NCBI RefSeq assembly: GCF_000759445.1
Contig: NZ_JRMB01000001.1
Location: 1,488,001-1,552,000, forward strand
DNA from: Pseudomonas lutea
Lineage (GTDB): Bacteria > Pseudomonadota > Gammaproteobacteria > Pseudomonadales > Pseudomonadaceae
Direction: 5' to 3'
DNA: 64,000 nt
This document shows, piece by piece, positions 8,411 to 17,668 of the stretch. How positions within the stretch are numbered: the stretch's first letter is position 1; each line of letters opens with the position of its first letter. The notes under the pieces were generated by a model. That model was given only the letters and a program-made list of their open reading frames with translations. It had not been told where the DNA came from and did no database searches. A program made the position numbers and the translations under genes.

Positions 8411-11400
8411 GCAAGTTCCTTGGTTAGCATGGCGTTGCCGCCCTCGGTGACACGGTCAAGGGTCCTTGCGACCTTGCTGACATTCACGGCACTGGCCTGG
8501 GTGTTGGCCTTGATCATCTCCAGCTCGCCGCGCAGCGCGCGCAGTTCTGCCACAACGGCGGCATCCGAACCTCCACCGTTGAGCATTGCTGCTGTTGTGC
8601 GCGCATCGAATATCCGGCTCGGCCCGGTGACCTCGAGCTCCGGCCCGTTCTCGCCAACCAGGCGCAGCCCTCCACCGAAGCTGCCGCCGGCGGCATAGCC
8701 TGGGATTTTCACGGTTTCGCCGTTGGCCTTGCCGCCGCGAGCGATGGCATCAGCTAGGTCTGCGTAGGTCACAGATCCATTTGCCAGCAGTGACGACCAG
8801 TACGAGACCCCGCCAGCTTCGGCAGTTCGCCCGAGCACTCGCTGATACACCGACTCAACAAGAGCGGCATTGTTGGTGTAGGTGTTACCGGTGGCAGCGC
8901 CAGGCGCTTGGCCGGCCAAAGCCCGAACAACGTCAGCATTCATGCGATCCACGGCGTCTGTCACCGATTGCACAGTGGTGTCGACACCGTTGAGCGCGTC
9001 CAGCTGTGACTGTGCAAACGCCAGTTGCGAGTCAAATTGCGCGACTTGGGCGTCATAAGCCTTCTTCGCCTGATCCAACTGCTCCTGCAGCGCTGCGGCC
9101 GATTTCTCGGCGTTGGTGAGCTGCTTCCCGTTCAGCGAGTTAAGTTCCCCCACCACATTGGCCGTCCGGCCTTGATCGCGGTTGAACTCTTCAAGCGAGG
9201 AATACAGACCGGTACTGTTGCTGCTCACGGTGGTGAGCGCGTCACTCAAACCGGTGAAGTTCGCCAACGATCCGCCAGCACGCGCAGTGGCGAGCGCGCT
9301 TTGCAGCGTCGCCTGTGCTTGGCGGCGCAACATCTGCACGGCGCCCTCCGAATCCCCGCGCAGCGATTTCAGCGCCGAGCCAAGGTCATTGCTGACGCCG
9401 GTTAGATCGCCAACCAGGCTGTTCGCCGTTTCAAGCATGTCGCTGAGCGAGGCATTCGTGGCGTTGTAGGCCGCCTCGGCTGCTTTCTGTTGGGCACTGA
9501 CTGCGCGCTGTACAGCGGCAAAGCTGTTGCTGACCGCCTGATCCAGGGCATCCTTGATTGCCTGCGCGGCGGCTTCGGCCGCCTCCTTGGCCGCCTGTGC
9601 CGCGTCAGCCTGAGCTTTTGCAGCATCTTGGGCTGCCTGAGTTGCCGTCGCCGCACTGGCTTCCATCACGTCAAAGGCAGCATCGGCATCGGTTGCCAGA
9701 CCCAACAGCGAGTTGAAAAGCGCCTTGCCAGCCACCGTTGTTTGATCGATCGCGTTGACCATCGCAGCAAAATCGCCGCGACTGGCTGGTAACCCAAGCC
9801 CAAGCGCGCCGAACTCCGCACTGGCGCGCATTAGGGCGTCCCCAGCCTTCTGCGTGTCAGTAGCGAACAGGCCGTAATAATTCGACCATGCGCCTGCCGC
9901 TGCCTGTGCTGCCTCGTTGGCTGCGTCCACGGCGGCCTGCGCCTGCTTGTCGATTTGGGTGTAGTAGGTGTCCGCGTTGGTGGCCAGCCCCATCATGGTC
10001 GCGAACATCGCTTGGCCGGCCGTGGTCGTGACATCAATGTCTTCAACCATTTTCCGGTAGGCGGAGCGAGTGTCCGGCAGTTTCAGACCGAATCCGGCAA
10101 ACGCTCCCTGCAGACTTTTGGTCAGGTCGGCGAATTGCTCGTCCGCGCTGAAAAACGCCTGGTAGTAAGTGCCTACGCTCTTGTTGAGCGCATCGACCTT
10201 TTCCTTCGCCGTAGCCGTCGTGGTGTCCAGGTCAGAAATCGCACCGATCATGTTGAGGATCGAGTCCGACGCGATCAGCCCGGTATTGTCCAGTTTCAGG
10301 TTGGCCACGTTGATGAGCGAAAGCGCATCGTTCACGCCATTGAAGCGCGTGAATACACCCTCAATTGCCTTGATGACCTGGTCAGCCGTGGTGTTCCAGT
10401 CGTTGGAAAATGCCGTGAACTGAGATTTGAAGTACTCCGGCAGCGACTTCGAACTCACGATTGCCTTCGCGAGGAAGGTGCCCATGATGTCGTCATAATC
10501 GGCAGTCAACGCCGCCGCGATGTCATCGGCCTTGAACTGTTGCTTGCCGGTGATCACCGAACCATCATCAAGCTGAGCGCCGAACGTGCTCGAGTATTTC
10601 CCCGAGGTTTTGCGCTGCTGCAGCGTGCTGTAGGCAACGACAGGCGCGCCATTGCCGAGCGCTGTATACAAGTTACCGAGCGTAGAGCTGAACTTGTTCA
10701 GCGTGGACGACATAGCGTTATCAGCCGCAGCGCCGTACTTGGGGGCTTTGCGCTGCCAGGACTGGGCGATGCCTGTATCCACGTACTGGCCGCCGACATA
10801 CCGCCCAGTAGCCGATGTGCTCAGATCTGGGTACTTCTCCCCGCTCCCGAACAGCGAACTGGAAGCGATCGAACCGATCACTGCGCCGATTGCGGCACCA
10901 AGTGCGGTACCGATAATTGGCACTACGGAACCGATGGCAGCGCCAGCGGCGGCAAAACCTGCCGTGGTAGCGGCGCCTTTGGCCCCATAGGCTTGATACG
11001 ACTGAATCACTGCATACACCGCGCCGACGTAACTTAACGTGGCGCTCAAGGCGCTGAGACTAGAGGAAGCCGCTGACGCTGAGGCTGATGAAGCCGCACC
11101 GCTGAACGAACCTTGAGCCACACCAGTGCCGAACTGTGCGCCGTAACTGGCGTAGGAGTTGGCTAAAGTGGTTGTCAGACTTTCTGCTGTCGTGGATGCC
11201 ACGGCGCTGGCTGTCGCCGAGCCTGCAGTGAAACCGCTGGCGATCGCCTCTTTGACGTAGGAAGCACCGTTACCAAACGCTCCTTGAATGCCGCCGACAA
11301 TACCTTCGCCTGCATTCCAGCCAGCCATGATCGACTGCCCGAAGTTGCTGCTAGCCACCGAAAACACGTTTTTAGCGGTTCCGAGCCACGACGTCAGCCC

Positions 11401-14400
11401 GCCCCCACTACCACCAGTTAAATCTCCGAACAGTCCGGAGGATTGAGCCTGCGCGCCCCCAACACCCAGCGCACTGGCAAACTGAACCAGAATCGGCTTG
11501 GTGATCGCCATGTGAAGCATTTCCGCGAGGAACTGCCTAAAACTGTCCTTGAGCGTGTCCATGAAATTGCCGGATTTGCTGAGGACGGACTTCCACATGT
11601 CCGCAAATGCATCGTCAATTCGGTCGATCGCGCCTTCGGTGAACTGACCCCAACTCGACGCGGCGTTCTTGTTCTGCTGGTACTCCACACCGAGTCGCGC
11701 AAGCGCATCGCGATAGGCGTCAGCTTTTTCTGGATATAGCTCAATCGCCTTGTTCAGCGCTTCTTGCGCTTGTGTGTAATCGCGCAACAACTTCGTCTGC
11801 GGGTAGAGCCGGTCGACGATGCTGTTTGCAGCACCCGCCTGCTCCAGAGCTTTGTTGTGCTCCAGTTGGGCCCGCGTAGACTGAAGCAACTGGTCATACT
11901 CTTTAGAGCCGTACTCGATGCTTTTCCCTACCAACGCCAGCTGCATCGACTTCTGCACATTGAAAGTTTCAAGTGCGTCTGCGCCCTGCAGGGTGGCGGT
12001 TGCCTGAGCAAGAGTCTGCGTTGCTTCCACGCGCAGATCCGCGATGCTCTTCGCCACGTCACGGCGGTCTTCCGCCGCCATCTGAGCGTTTATGGCTGCC
12101 GTGACTCTTCCACGCGCTGCGGCGCCAGTTTTGAGCAGTTCTTCTTCAACCTTTTGTTGAAGGGTGATTGCGCGGATGTTGTCGACCCCGGCGAGATAAG
12201 CGTCTGCGAGATCGTTGGCAGCCTTGGCGGAAATTCCCGATTTCGTCGTGAGATCTTCGAGAGCCTTTTGCTGGTTCTTCAGCTCCGTGGCCGCTTCGCG
12301 GGCAGCAGCGTTCCCGAGTTTGGTTTCGTCCTTCGAAGCCTTTGTGGCGGCCTTGTTCACCTCGATTGCATTGGCCGTCGAAAGGATTGCTATCCGGTCG
12401 GACTCAGAGAGCGCCGAATGTTCTGCGATGTATCGGTTTGCCTCTTTGATGGCATCGCCACCATCCTGCAGGCCAGCCAGCTGCTTCTGAATCGTGTCCA
12501 GGTACTTCTGCCCATCAGCAGAAAAACCAGCTTTGGCCTGGTTGTTGGCCTGGGTAGCGACCGTATTCTGGTTGAGCGCGCCAGTCAGCTCGTCTAGACG
12601 CGTTTTCACCTGGGCGGCGACAGAAGCGTTATCGCTCAGAGAGCCAGCAAGGGTTTCCCACTGACGAAGCTGTTCCGGCGATATCTGCCCGTTTGCGGCG
12701 GCTTCCCGGAGGGTGGGGCCAAGCGACTGCCCCGAAGCGCGAGCGGCATCCATCTTGGCGACAAGCTCGTCATACGAGCGAACTTGGTCGGCGATTTTTG
12801 CCGTATCGACCATGTCCGGGTTGGGTGGCTCGATCAGCGCACCCTGGACCGCGCTTTTCAGGTCCTTGTACGCATTCTCGACGGCGAGCGTTGCCCCAAG
12901 CTGCTTGTCCTTCCATGTGTTGACCTGAGCGCGCTGTTGATCCTCGTTCAGCTTGTTGAATTCGGCACGCACCTGATCAACGGACTTGCCGAGGTCGCCC
13001 AGATCTCCCATCAAGGTTTTGGACTTGTCACTGAAGTCGACGAACGACAGAGCTACTGCGCCAGCCATAAACGCCAAACCAACCGGACCTCCCAGCAGAC
13101 CGAGAAGCCCAGCCGCGCCAGCCCTCAAGCTGCCCCACGCACGTGCGGCGATAGATGCCGATGCGGCTGCATTCTGTGATGCAACAGATGCCGCATTTAC
13201 TGCGAGAGTTGTTTCAGCGAGGGCGACTTTGGAGGCCGTAACCTGCGCGTTCGCTGCTTGAATTTGGGTTGAAGTCGCTACCGTCGTGGCGGCAAGCGAG
13301 CGCTCGGCGGCTTCCATCTGCTTAGTGATCGCGATCTGAGCACCGCGGATCTCCACCATGCGCGCCAGCGCCGCGTTGCGACCCGTTTCAGAGATCTGCG
13401 CCTTAAGCCGCTGCTGCTCAAGCGCCAACTCCGCTGCCAAAGCCGTCTGCACCGAGCGCACGCCTGCCAGGTCCGACTCTTGACGCAAGCGATCCGCTGC
13501 GACCTTTGTCTGGGCGGACTGCAGCTCCTGAGCAGCACGCGACACAAGCACGCGGGCATCCAACTGCTTCGCCTCAGCTGCCAGCAGGTCCTGCTGCGCA
13601 GTCTTCGCAGCAGCTGAGAGGGCTTTCTGGTTGGCGATGACTGACGCACCAGACGCGGCGGTCCACTGCGCGAGACCTGCGGCGACCTTGCCCAAGGCTG
13701 CGTACAGAACAACGTTCAACACCGTCGACAACGTCTCGGCGTGCTGCGAAATGACCGCGAACGCTTCAGGGACCTTGATCTGGTCAAGCGCCCGCGACGC
13801 CTGGTTGACGGCGCCAGCGAGCGAGACGCTGGTTCCGGACAGCTTGTCCGTCTCGCCGATTATTCGCGTGAAGGACGTTTGGATGCGGGTGAGCGCGGTT
13901 CCGATGGTGCTCTGCATCTGGTTGAAAAGACCGTCCACAGCGGCGGCTTGGGCTTGCAACGCTGCCACAACAGCGGCGGAGGTCAACTTCCCTTCAGTAC
14001 CCAGATTTCGAAGCTCGCCTACGGTTTTTCCCATGCCCTTAGCGATCGCTTGCGCCAGTGCTGGAGCCTGCTCCAGAACGGAGTTGAGCTCTTCGCCGCG
14101 CAGCGTCCCCGAAGCGAATGCCTGGCCGAGTTGCACAAGGGCAGCATCCGCCGACGAAGCGGAAGCGCCACTGATAACGAGAGTTTTGGAGATCGTTTCG
14201 ACAATCCCGGCAACGCCCTGGCCGCTGAGCTTCAGCTCTTTCTGGTTTGTAGCGATGCGCTGATACAGCTCTGCAGTCGCGCCAAGCGGCTGCCCTGACT
14301 TCTGCGCGATGCTGAAGACAGCGCTCTGCGCCTCGGTGAATTCCTTGCTGGACGACGTAACCAGCTTCAGTCGGTTGGCGACGGTGGTATATGCCTCCGC

Positions 14401-14646
14401 CTGATCAATGATGGCGCTTACGCTTGCGCCGCCGATCGCGAGCGTCAAGGCTCCCTTGAGGATCCCTGCTGCTGACTGCGCACTTTTGGCAGCACGATCA
14501 AATGCGGTATCAACTTTGCTCAGCTGGGCATCGATCCGCCCGGTTGCCTTCGTGACAGACGCGTCTGCTCGATCCATTTCTTGACGGAGCTGTGCAGTTG
14601 TCGCCTCAAGCCGGATCAGCATCCCGCGAACTTCTTGACCTGCCAT
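8407..14646 (-). CDS. Tape measure protein
   Basis: 2079 residues, the longest gene here. Residues ~75-270 form the tape-measure N-terminal domain. Long Ala/Gln-rich coiled coils follow, with hydrophobic segments near 520-545 and ~1290. A DUF4214-like segment (ESVYQRVLGRTAEAGG) lies near the end, followed by the common closing motif GLRLVGENGPELEV. It sets tail length; at the usual ~0.15 nm per residue the tail would be about 300 nm, so a long siphovirus tail. Two ~75-residue segments near 9.7 and 10.1 kb are duplicates. Confidence 0.93.
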   Translation of the reverse strand: MAGQEVRGMLIRLEATTAQLRQEMDRADASVTKATGRIDAQLSKVDTAFDRAAKSAQSAAGILKGALTLAIGGASVSAIIDQAEAYTTVANRLKLVTSSSKEFTEAQSAVFSIAQKSGQPLGATAELYQRIATNQKELKLSGQGVAGIVETISKTLVISGASASSADAALVQLGQAFASGTLRGEELNSVLEQAPALAQAIAKGMGKTVGELRNLGTEGKLTSAAVVAALQAQAAAVDGLFNQMQSTIGTALTRIQTSFTRIIGETDKLSGTSVSLAGAVNQASRALDQIKVPEAFAVISQHAETLSTVLNVVLYAALGKVAAGLAQWTAASGASVIANQKALSAAAKTAQQDLLAAEAKQLDARVLVSRAAQELQSAQTKVAADRLRQESDLAGVRSVQTALAAELALEQQRLKAQISETGRNAALARMVEIRGAQIAITKQMEAAERSLAATTVATSTQIQAANAQVTASKVALAETTLAVNAASVASQNAAASASIAARAWGSLRAGAAGLLGLLGGPVGLAFMAGAVALSFVDFSDKSKTLMGDLGDLGKSVDQVRAEFNKLNEDQQRAQVNTWKDKQLGATLAVENAYKDLKSAVQGALIEPPNPDMVDTAKIADQVRSYDELVAKMDAARASGQSLGPTLREAAANGQISPEQLRQWETLAGSLSDNASVAAQVKTRLDELTGALNQNTVATQANNQAKAGFSADGQKYLDTIQKQLAGLQDGGDAIKEANRYIAEHSALSESDRIAILSTANAIEVNKAATKASKDETKLGNAAAREAATELKNQQKALEDLTTKSGISAKAANDLADAYLAGVDNIRAITLQQKVEEELLKTGAAARGRVTAAINAQMAAEDRRDVAKSIADLRVEATQTLAQATATLQGADALETFNVQKSMQLALVGKSIEYGSKEYDQLLQSTRAQLEHNKALEQAGAANSIVDRLYPQTKLLRDYTQAQEALNKAIELYPEKADAYRDALARLGVEYQQNKNAASSWGQFTEGAIDRIDDAFADMWKSVLSKSGNFMDTLKDSFRQFLAEMLHMAITKPILVQFASALGVGGAQAQSSGLFGDLTGGSGGGLTSWLGTAKNVFSVASSNFGQSIMAGWNAGEGIVGGIQGAFGNGASYVKEAIASGFTAGSATASAVASTTAESLTTTLANSYASYGAQFGTGVAQGSFSGAASSASASAASSSLSALSATLSYVGAVYAVIQSYQAYGAKGAATTAGFAAAGAAIGSVVPIIGTALGAAIGAVIGSIASSSLFGSGEKYPDLSTSATGRYVGGQYVDTGIAQSWQRKAPKYGAAADNAMSSTLNKFSSTLGNLYTALGNGAPVVAYSTLQQRKTSGKYSSTFGAQLDDGSVITGKQQFKADDIAAALTADYDDIMGTFLAKAIVSSKSLPEYFKSQFTAFSNDWNTTADQVIKAIEGVFTRFNGVNDALSLINVANLKLDNTGLIASDSILNMIGAISDLDTTTATAKEKVDALNKSVGTYYQAFFSADEQFADLTKSLQGAFAGFGLKLPDTRSAYRKMVEDIDVTTTAGQAMFATMMGLATNADTYYTQIDKQAQAAVDAANEAAQAAAGAWSNYYGLFATDTQKAGDALMRASAEFGALGLGLPASRGDFAAMVNAIDQTTVAGKALFNSLLGLATDADAAFDVMEASAATATQAAQDAAKAQADAAQAAKEAAEAAAQAIKDALDQAVSNSFAAVQRAVSAQQKAAEAAYNATNASLSDMLETANSLVGDLTGVSNDLGSALKSLRGDSEGAVQMLRRQAQATLQSALATARAGGSLANFTGLSDALTTVSSNSTGLYSSLEEFNRDQGRTANVVGELNSLNGKQLTNAEKSAAALQEQLDQAKKAYDAQVAQFDSQLAFAQSQLDALNGVDTTVQSVTDAVDRMNADVVRALAGQAPGAATGNTYTNNAALVESVYQRVLGRTAEAGGVSYWSSLLANGSVTYADLADAIARGGKANGETVKIPGYAAGGSFGGGLRLVGENGPELEVTGPSRIFDARTTAAMLNGGGSDAAVVAELRALRGELEMIKANTQASAVNVSKVARTLDRVTEGGNAMLTKELA

Positions 14647-14662
14647 GCACTTTCTCCGGGCG

Positions 14663-14688
14663 AAAAAAAACCGGCTGTTGAGCCGGTT
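14663..14688 (-). terminator. Intrinsic terminator just before the tape measure gene
   Basis: Minus-strand stem AACCGGCT/AGCCGGTT (14681-14688 and 14669-14676, loop of four) followed by eight U, then CGCCCGGAGAAA and the tape measure ATG. It would lower expression of the tail-tip half of the operon unless transcription is antiterminated. Confidence 0.8.
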
Positions 14689-14742
14689 CGATGAAATTAA
14701 ATGGCCGCAGCGGGACTGGGCATGGCTGGGCGGTGTCGGGCA

Positions 14743-14997
14743 TCAGCCACGTGCACCACGTATTTGCGCTTTGATTCGCTGTCGTTTTTCCTCAGGTGTC
14801 TCGCCTGGCGGTGGGCCGACTGGTTTATCCGCCTTACCAAACGGATTCGTGGCCCGTAGGAACTCCATGCGAGCTTCCCAAGCCATCAGAATTTGAGGCA
14901 CCGGCGTTTCCCACGCGTCGCGCGGCGACCATTGAAGACTGCCGGTAGCCAGACAGAAAACCTCGTCCACATAGCTACCGTTGCCCGGCCGGGTTAC
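14743..14997 (-). CDS. Tail assembly chaperone T part, made by -1 frameshift
   Basis: This frame is entered by a -1 slip at 14997-15003 in the upstream G gene: from 14997 it is open through codons for VTRPGNGSY into the downstream frame and ends at 14743. A GTG at 14968-14970 could start it independently, but no good ribosome site is visible. The residues (DEVFCLATGSLQ..., then a Lys/Arg-rich end) fit the T domain of lambda-type G-T fusions, which link the tape measure to the tube during tail assembly. The product is a fusion of about 200 residues starting at 15353. Confidence 0.85.
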   Translation of the reverse strand, partial: VTRPGNGSYVDEVFCLATGSLQWSPRDAWETPVPQILMAWEARMEFLRATNPFGKADKPVGPPPGETPEEKRQRIKAQIRGARG

Positions 14998-15353
14998 TTT
15001 TTTGCTTTGCCGGTGCCCTCTTCGGCATCCTTGGCGAGCTCTTCCTCGCTCTTGGCCGCAGGGTTAAGCAGCGCCAGCAGGTACTGGATCAGCGGCGGCG
15101 TCACCTCCCCGATGCCGTGCTCGTAGATTTCTTCCTCAAGGGCTTCAAACTCTTTCGGCTTCAGTGTCAGATTCGCGCCGGCCGCGATGATGGAGGCTGC
15201 CACGTTGAGGCTGAGTTTCTGAACCTCCTGCAGAGCCGGGGACAGGCCGCCAAAACGACGTTCGATGTTCTTCACCGCCTTGAGGGTGAATGCCAGGCTG
15301 TAGGTTTCAGCACCGACGATTACTTCAGTTGCGCCGTGGTCAGTCTTGGACAT
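14994..15353 (-). CDS. Tail assembly chaperone G
   Basis: 119 residues, acidic C-terminal half, ending GTGKAKK. Start ATG at 15351-15353 with AAGGAA upstream; longer in-frame starts lack support. The position between tail tube and tape measure matches lambda gpG. The last sense codons carry a perfect slippery heptamer, so a minority of ribosomes should make the longer G-T protein. Confidence 0.88.
   Translation of the reverse strand: MSKTDHGATEVIVGAETYSLAFTLKAVKNIERRFGGLSPALQEVQKLSLNVAASIIAAGANLTLKPKEFEALEEEIYEHGIGEVTPPLIQYLLALLNPAAKSEEELAKDAEEGTGKAKK
14997..15003 (-). promoter_or_regulatory. Programmed -1 ribosomal frameshift site A AAA AAG
   Basis: The zero-frame codons of the G gene are GCA AAA AAG TAA, so the heptamer A AAA AAG sits in exact X XXY YYZ phase (15003 to 14997), one codon before the stop. 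After slippage the frame is open into the T part. A GC-rich palindrome CCCGGCCGGG (14983-14992) lies just downstream and could help pausing. Confidence 0.9.
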
Positions 15354-15436
15354 GGATCGGTGTTCCTTGCAGAGAGGGAAAGGTTCCAAACAGGCGCCGC
15401 GATGGCAGCGCCCGTAATTGCGTTGAAGAGCGGGCC

Positions 15437-15916
15437 TTACGCTGCCGGTGCCGCTTGCTCGTAAATCGCAGAATTAATCGCGACCGACACCGAGGCCTTG
15501 CGGATCGACTCAGCAGTACCGATCTGCTTGCGGCAGCTCAGAACCTGGCCGAGGTAGAAATCGGCCGTTCCGTCGCCGTAGTCCATCTGGAAAGCGAAGT
15601 TGGAGTCGCTGGACAGAGCTGCCTTCAACGCTTTCTGGCCGAGATCAACTGGATCGGAACCCAAGGTGATCTGCTGGGTACCGGCGTCGAAGGTGCCTTT
15701 CACCTTGCGTTTGCGACGGTTGGCCAGCGCGGTGAAGTCAGCAGTGCTGGCCTCGTCGCCCAGCTCGCCAGCGTCTTCCACTTCGCCAACTTCCACGAAG
15801 GTCAGCCCTTTCAGGGCGGTCAGCGCTGCGGCGCGGCCGGCGGTGTCCTCGGCATAGGTGATGTTGTGGGCCGGGCCGATAAGGAATCGGACGCCGGCGG
15901 AAGTTTTGATAGTCAT
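15437..15916 (-). CDS. Major tail tube protein
   Basis: 159 residues, beta-rich, with the pattern of HK97/lambda-type tube subunits: an RKRKVKGTFDAGTQQ segment mid-protein and a C-terminal strand pair with SIRKASVSVAINSAIYE. It lies between the tail terminator and the G chaperone, the canonical place. An intrinsic terminator precedes it. Confidence 0.85.
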   Translation of the reverse strand: MTIKTSAGVRFLIGPAHNITYAEDTAGRAAALTALKGLTFVEVGEVEDAGELGDEASTADFTALANRRKRKVKGTFDAGTQQITLGSDPVDLGQKALKAALSSDSNFAFQMDYGDGTADFYLGQVLSCRKQIGTAESIRKASVSVAINSAIYEQAAPAA

Positions 15917-15952
15917 GGTTGCCCTCCAGGGCGCGGGTGGTTTTTTGGCAAT

Positions 15953-15975
15953 AAAAAACCCGCTCGATGGCGGGT
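15953..15975 (-). terminator. Intrinsic terminator before the tail tube gene
   Basis: Minus-strand stem ACCCGC/GCGGGT (loop of six) followed by six U, between the tail terminator gene and the tube gene. Third internal terminator of the late operon. Confidence 0.7.
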
Positions 15976-15995
15976 GTTGGTGTTGCTCGGCGGTT

Positions 15996-16382
15996 TCAGT
16001 GCTGGGTGATGATCCGAAGGGTCACCGATCCCATATAGGTCTTGCCGTCCGGTTCGCGGTTCGTTTCCGTGCGCAGCACACGGACCGAAACCGCCGTACC
16101 AATGCTCAGCGGCAGCGCAACCTCGTCCAAGGCGTCAGCAATCTCGCCGTTGATACGCTTCACTTCCGCCTGGCCCTGATAGTCCGACCAGACCGACAGG
16201 TAGAACAGGCGGTTTTCGCGCTTCTTGCCGCTGACCGGCGTCGTGTTGTCGGTGACCTCGTAATCCAAGGTCACATACGGATACGGCGTCCCGGCGGGGA
16301 CTGCGTCGAACACCGGCGCCGTCAGACTGGCCGATAATTTCTCAAATAGCGCCTTCTGTAGCGCGAGGCCTGGATCACTCAT
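15996..16382 (-). CDS. Tail terminator protein, DUF3168/gp17-like
   Basis: 128 residues with the DUF3168 pattern: ALFEKLSASL near the N-terminus, then PYPYVTLDYEVTDN and an alpha/beta core. Such proteins form the hexameric ring that ends the tail tube and joins it to the head. It overlaps the next upstream gene by ATGA at 16379-16382. Confidence 0.8.
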   Translation of the reverse strand: MSDPGLALQKALFEKLSASLTAPVFDAVPAGTPYPYVTLDYEVTDNTTPVSGKKRENRLFYLSVWSDYQGQAEVKRINGEIADALDEVALPLSIGTAVSVRVLRTETNREPDGKTYMGSVTLRIITQH

Positions 16383-16804
16383 TTAGCCTCCGCAGCCTTG
16401 CGCAACGTGGAATCGATCGCCCTGCTGATCAGCAAGATGATCTGCTCACGGTTGAGATCGTAGGATGGGCGCAACCACGGATGCGCTGGCCGGGCCGGGA
16501 TTTGCGTTTCACCGCGGGCGTAACCCTTGGTGCCGTACTCGAGGAATTTCGTATAGAAATACCGCGTGTTGTTCTTCTTGCCCCTGAGGCCGATTTCCGC
16601 ATCCAGCCCGCTTTTGGAGACGAACGACGTCAGCGTTTCCGCAGCGTCGCCAGTGTCACGGGGAATCAGGAACGTCTGGGTCTGCAGCACCAGGTCAGCC
16701 GCTTGAACCATTGCAGGGCGCAGGTCGCTCTCGATCTCGTTGCCGATCCGGCGCAACAAGCTGCGAAGCTTGATATCACCCTGAACGCTTGAGCGCCGGG
16801 CCAT
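16379..16804 (-). CDS. Head-tail joining protein, HK97 gp10-like
   Basis: 141 residues. The TRYFYTKFLEYGTKGYARGE stretch and following PARPAHPWLRP are characteristic of the HK97 gp10 family (neck or tail completion). It sits between the adaptor block and the tail terminator, with four-base coupling to the latter. Confidence 0.82.
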   Translation of the reverse strand: MARRSSVQGDIKLRSLLRRIGNEIESDLRPAMVQAADLVLQTQTFLIPRDTGDAAETLTSFVSKSGLDAEIGLRGKKNNTRYFYTKFLEYGTKGYARGETQIPARPAHPWLRPSYDLNREQIILLISRAIDSTLRKAAEAK

Positions 16805-16806
16805 GA

Positions 16807-16998
16807 TCAGGCTTTCGACTTGGAAGGCTTGGGTGCTTTCGGAGCGGGCTCAGGCTCGGCGACGGGTTCGGCGGCAGAACGCTCAACCAAACCGCGCTCG
16901 ATCAGCTCTTCGGCGTCGGCCGCATTCACGGTGAATTCTTCGCCCGCAGCTTTCCAGCCTTGGGCAGTGGACAGGCTTGCCAGTGCTTTTACTTTCAT
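16807..16998 (-). CDS. Small connector-region protein
   Basis: 63 residues: a folded N-terminal ~40 (MKVKALASLSTAQGWKAAGE, then AEELIERGLVE) and a Pro/Lys/Ala tail. It resembles the 83-residue gene at 17669, suggesting an old duplication around the head-tail connector genes. Function unknown. Confidence 0.65.
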   Translation of the reverse strand: MKVKALASLSTAQGWKAAGEEFTVNAADAEELIERGLVERSAAEPVAEPEPAPKAPKPSKSKA

Positions 16999-17005
16999 GA
17001 TGACC

Positions 17006-17326
17006 TCATGGGTGGGGAACGTTTGAACACAACAGACGGAGCATGGAGCGGTCGTTGTCCGGCAGCGCTGCCTCGATGAGATAGGTAACGCCCGAATTGA
17101 CCAAGCGAACCCCAGCCACCAGATCCGGCGCGGGCCTGACCTTTATCTCTGCGGTCACCAGCGCGGTGAGTTGCTGGGAAACGGGAGACGTCCGGCCAGT
17201 GGGTGCGGTGATCTCAGCCCATATCTTGCGACTTTCAATCCAGCCATCGACCCCGCCGCCCATGCCGTCAGGCACGCGCTGCTTTGTCTGCACAGAACAC
17301 TCATGCCGAAGGTTTCCTGCTCTCAT
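17006..17326 (-). CDS. Head-tail adaptor, SPP1 gp16-like
   Basis: 106 residues starting at ATG 17326, overlapping the previous stop (TGATG). The RVPDGMGGGVDGWIESRKIWAEI stretch and the closing beta strands are typical of the head-tail joining family (stopper, SPP1 gp16/HK97 gp9-like). It would close the portal after DNA packaging. Confidence 0.8.
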   Translation of the reverse strand: MRAGNLRHECSVQTKQRVPDGMGGGVDGWIESRKIWAEITAPTGRTSPVSQQLTALVTAEIKVRPAPDLVAGVRLVNSGVTYLIEAALPDNDRSMLRLLCSNVPHP

Positions 17327-17667
17327 CAAACCCCCATATCAACGCGGTAGGGGCTCAGCAGCGAGCGGGAGCCCTGCGGCAAGTCGGCGACGCTGACACC
17401 CACCACCACATCTTCCCGATTGGCGTACAGGTTTCCCAGAATCAGCAGGCAGGCAGCCGTGATGGACTTGGTGACAACGATCGGATCGGCGCCAGCAGTA
17501 CCATCCAGCACGGCGGCGGCCATGGCGTCCTTATCTGCGTAGAACGAGCGATTCAGGTAGAGGGCCGCCGATTCCTCAGCCGCCTCTAGCTTCAGCAGCA
17601 CGTCCGCCCGATCGCCTTCCTCGGCGCGGCAATGCCGCATGGCGACTTCGATATCGATGACCGACAT
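17326..17667 (-). CDS. Head-tail connector, gp6-like
   Basis: 113 residues, all-helical pattern with LLKLEAAEESAALYLNR and ITAACLLILGNLYANRED, as in HK97 gp6-type connectors that ring the portal. Position between capsid and gp16-like adaptor agrees. Confidence 0.8.
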   Translation of the reverse strand: MSVIDIEVAMRHCRAEEGDRADVLLKLEAAEESAALYLNRSFYADKDAMAAAVLDGTAGADPIVVTKSITAACLLILGNLYANREDVVVGVSVADLPQGSRSLLSPYRVDMGV

Positions 17668-17668
17668 G

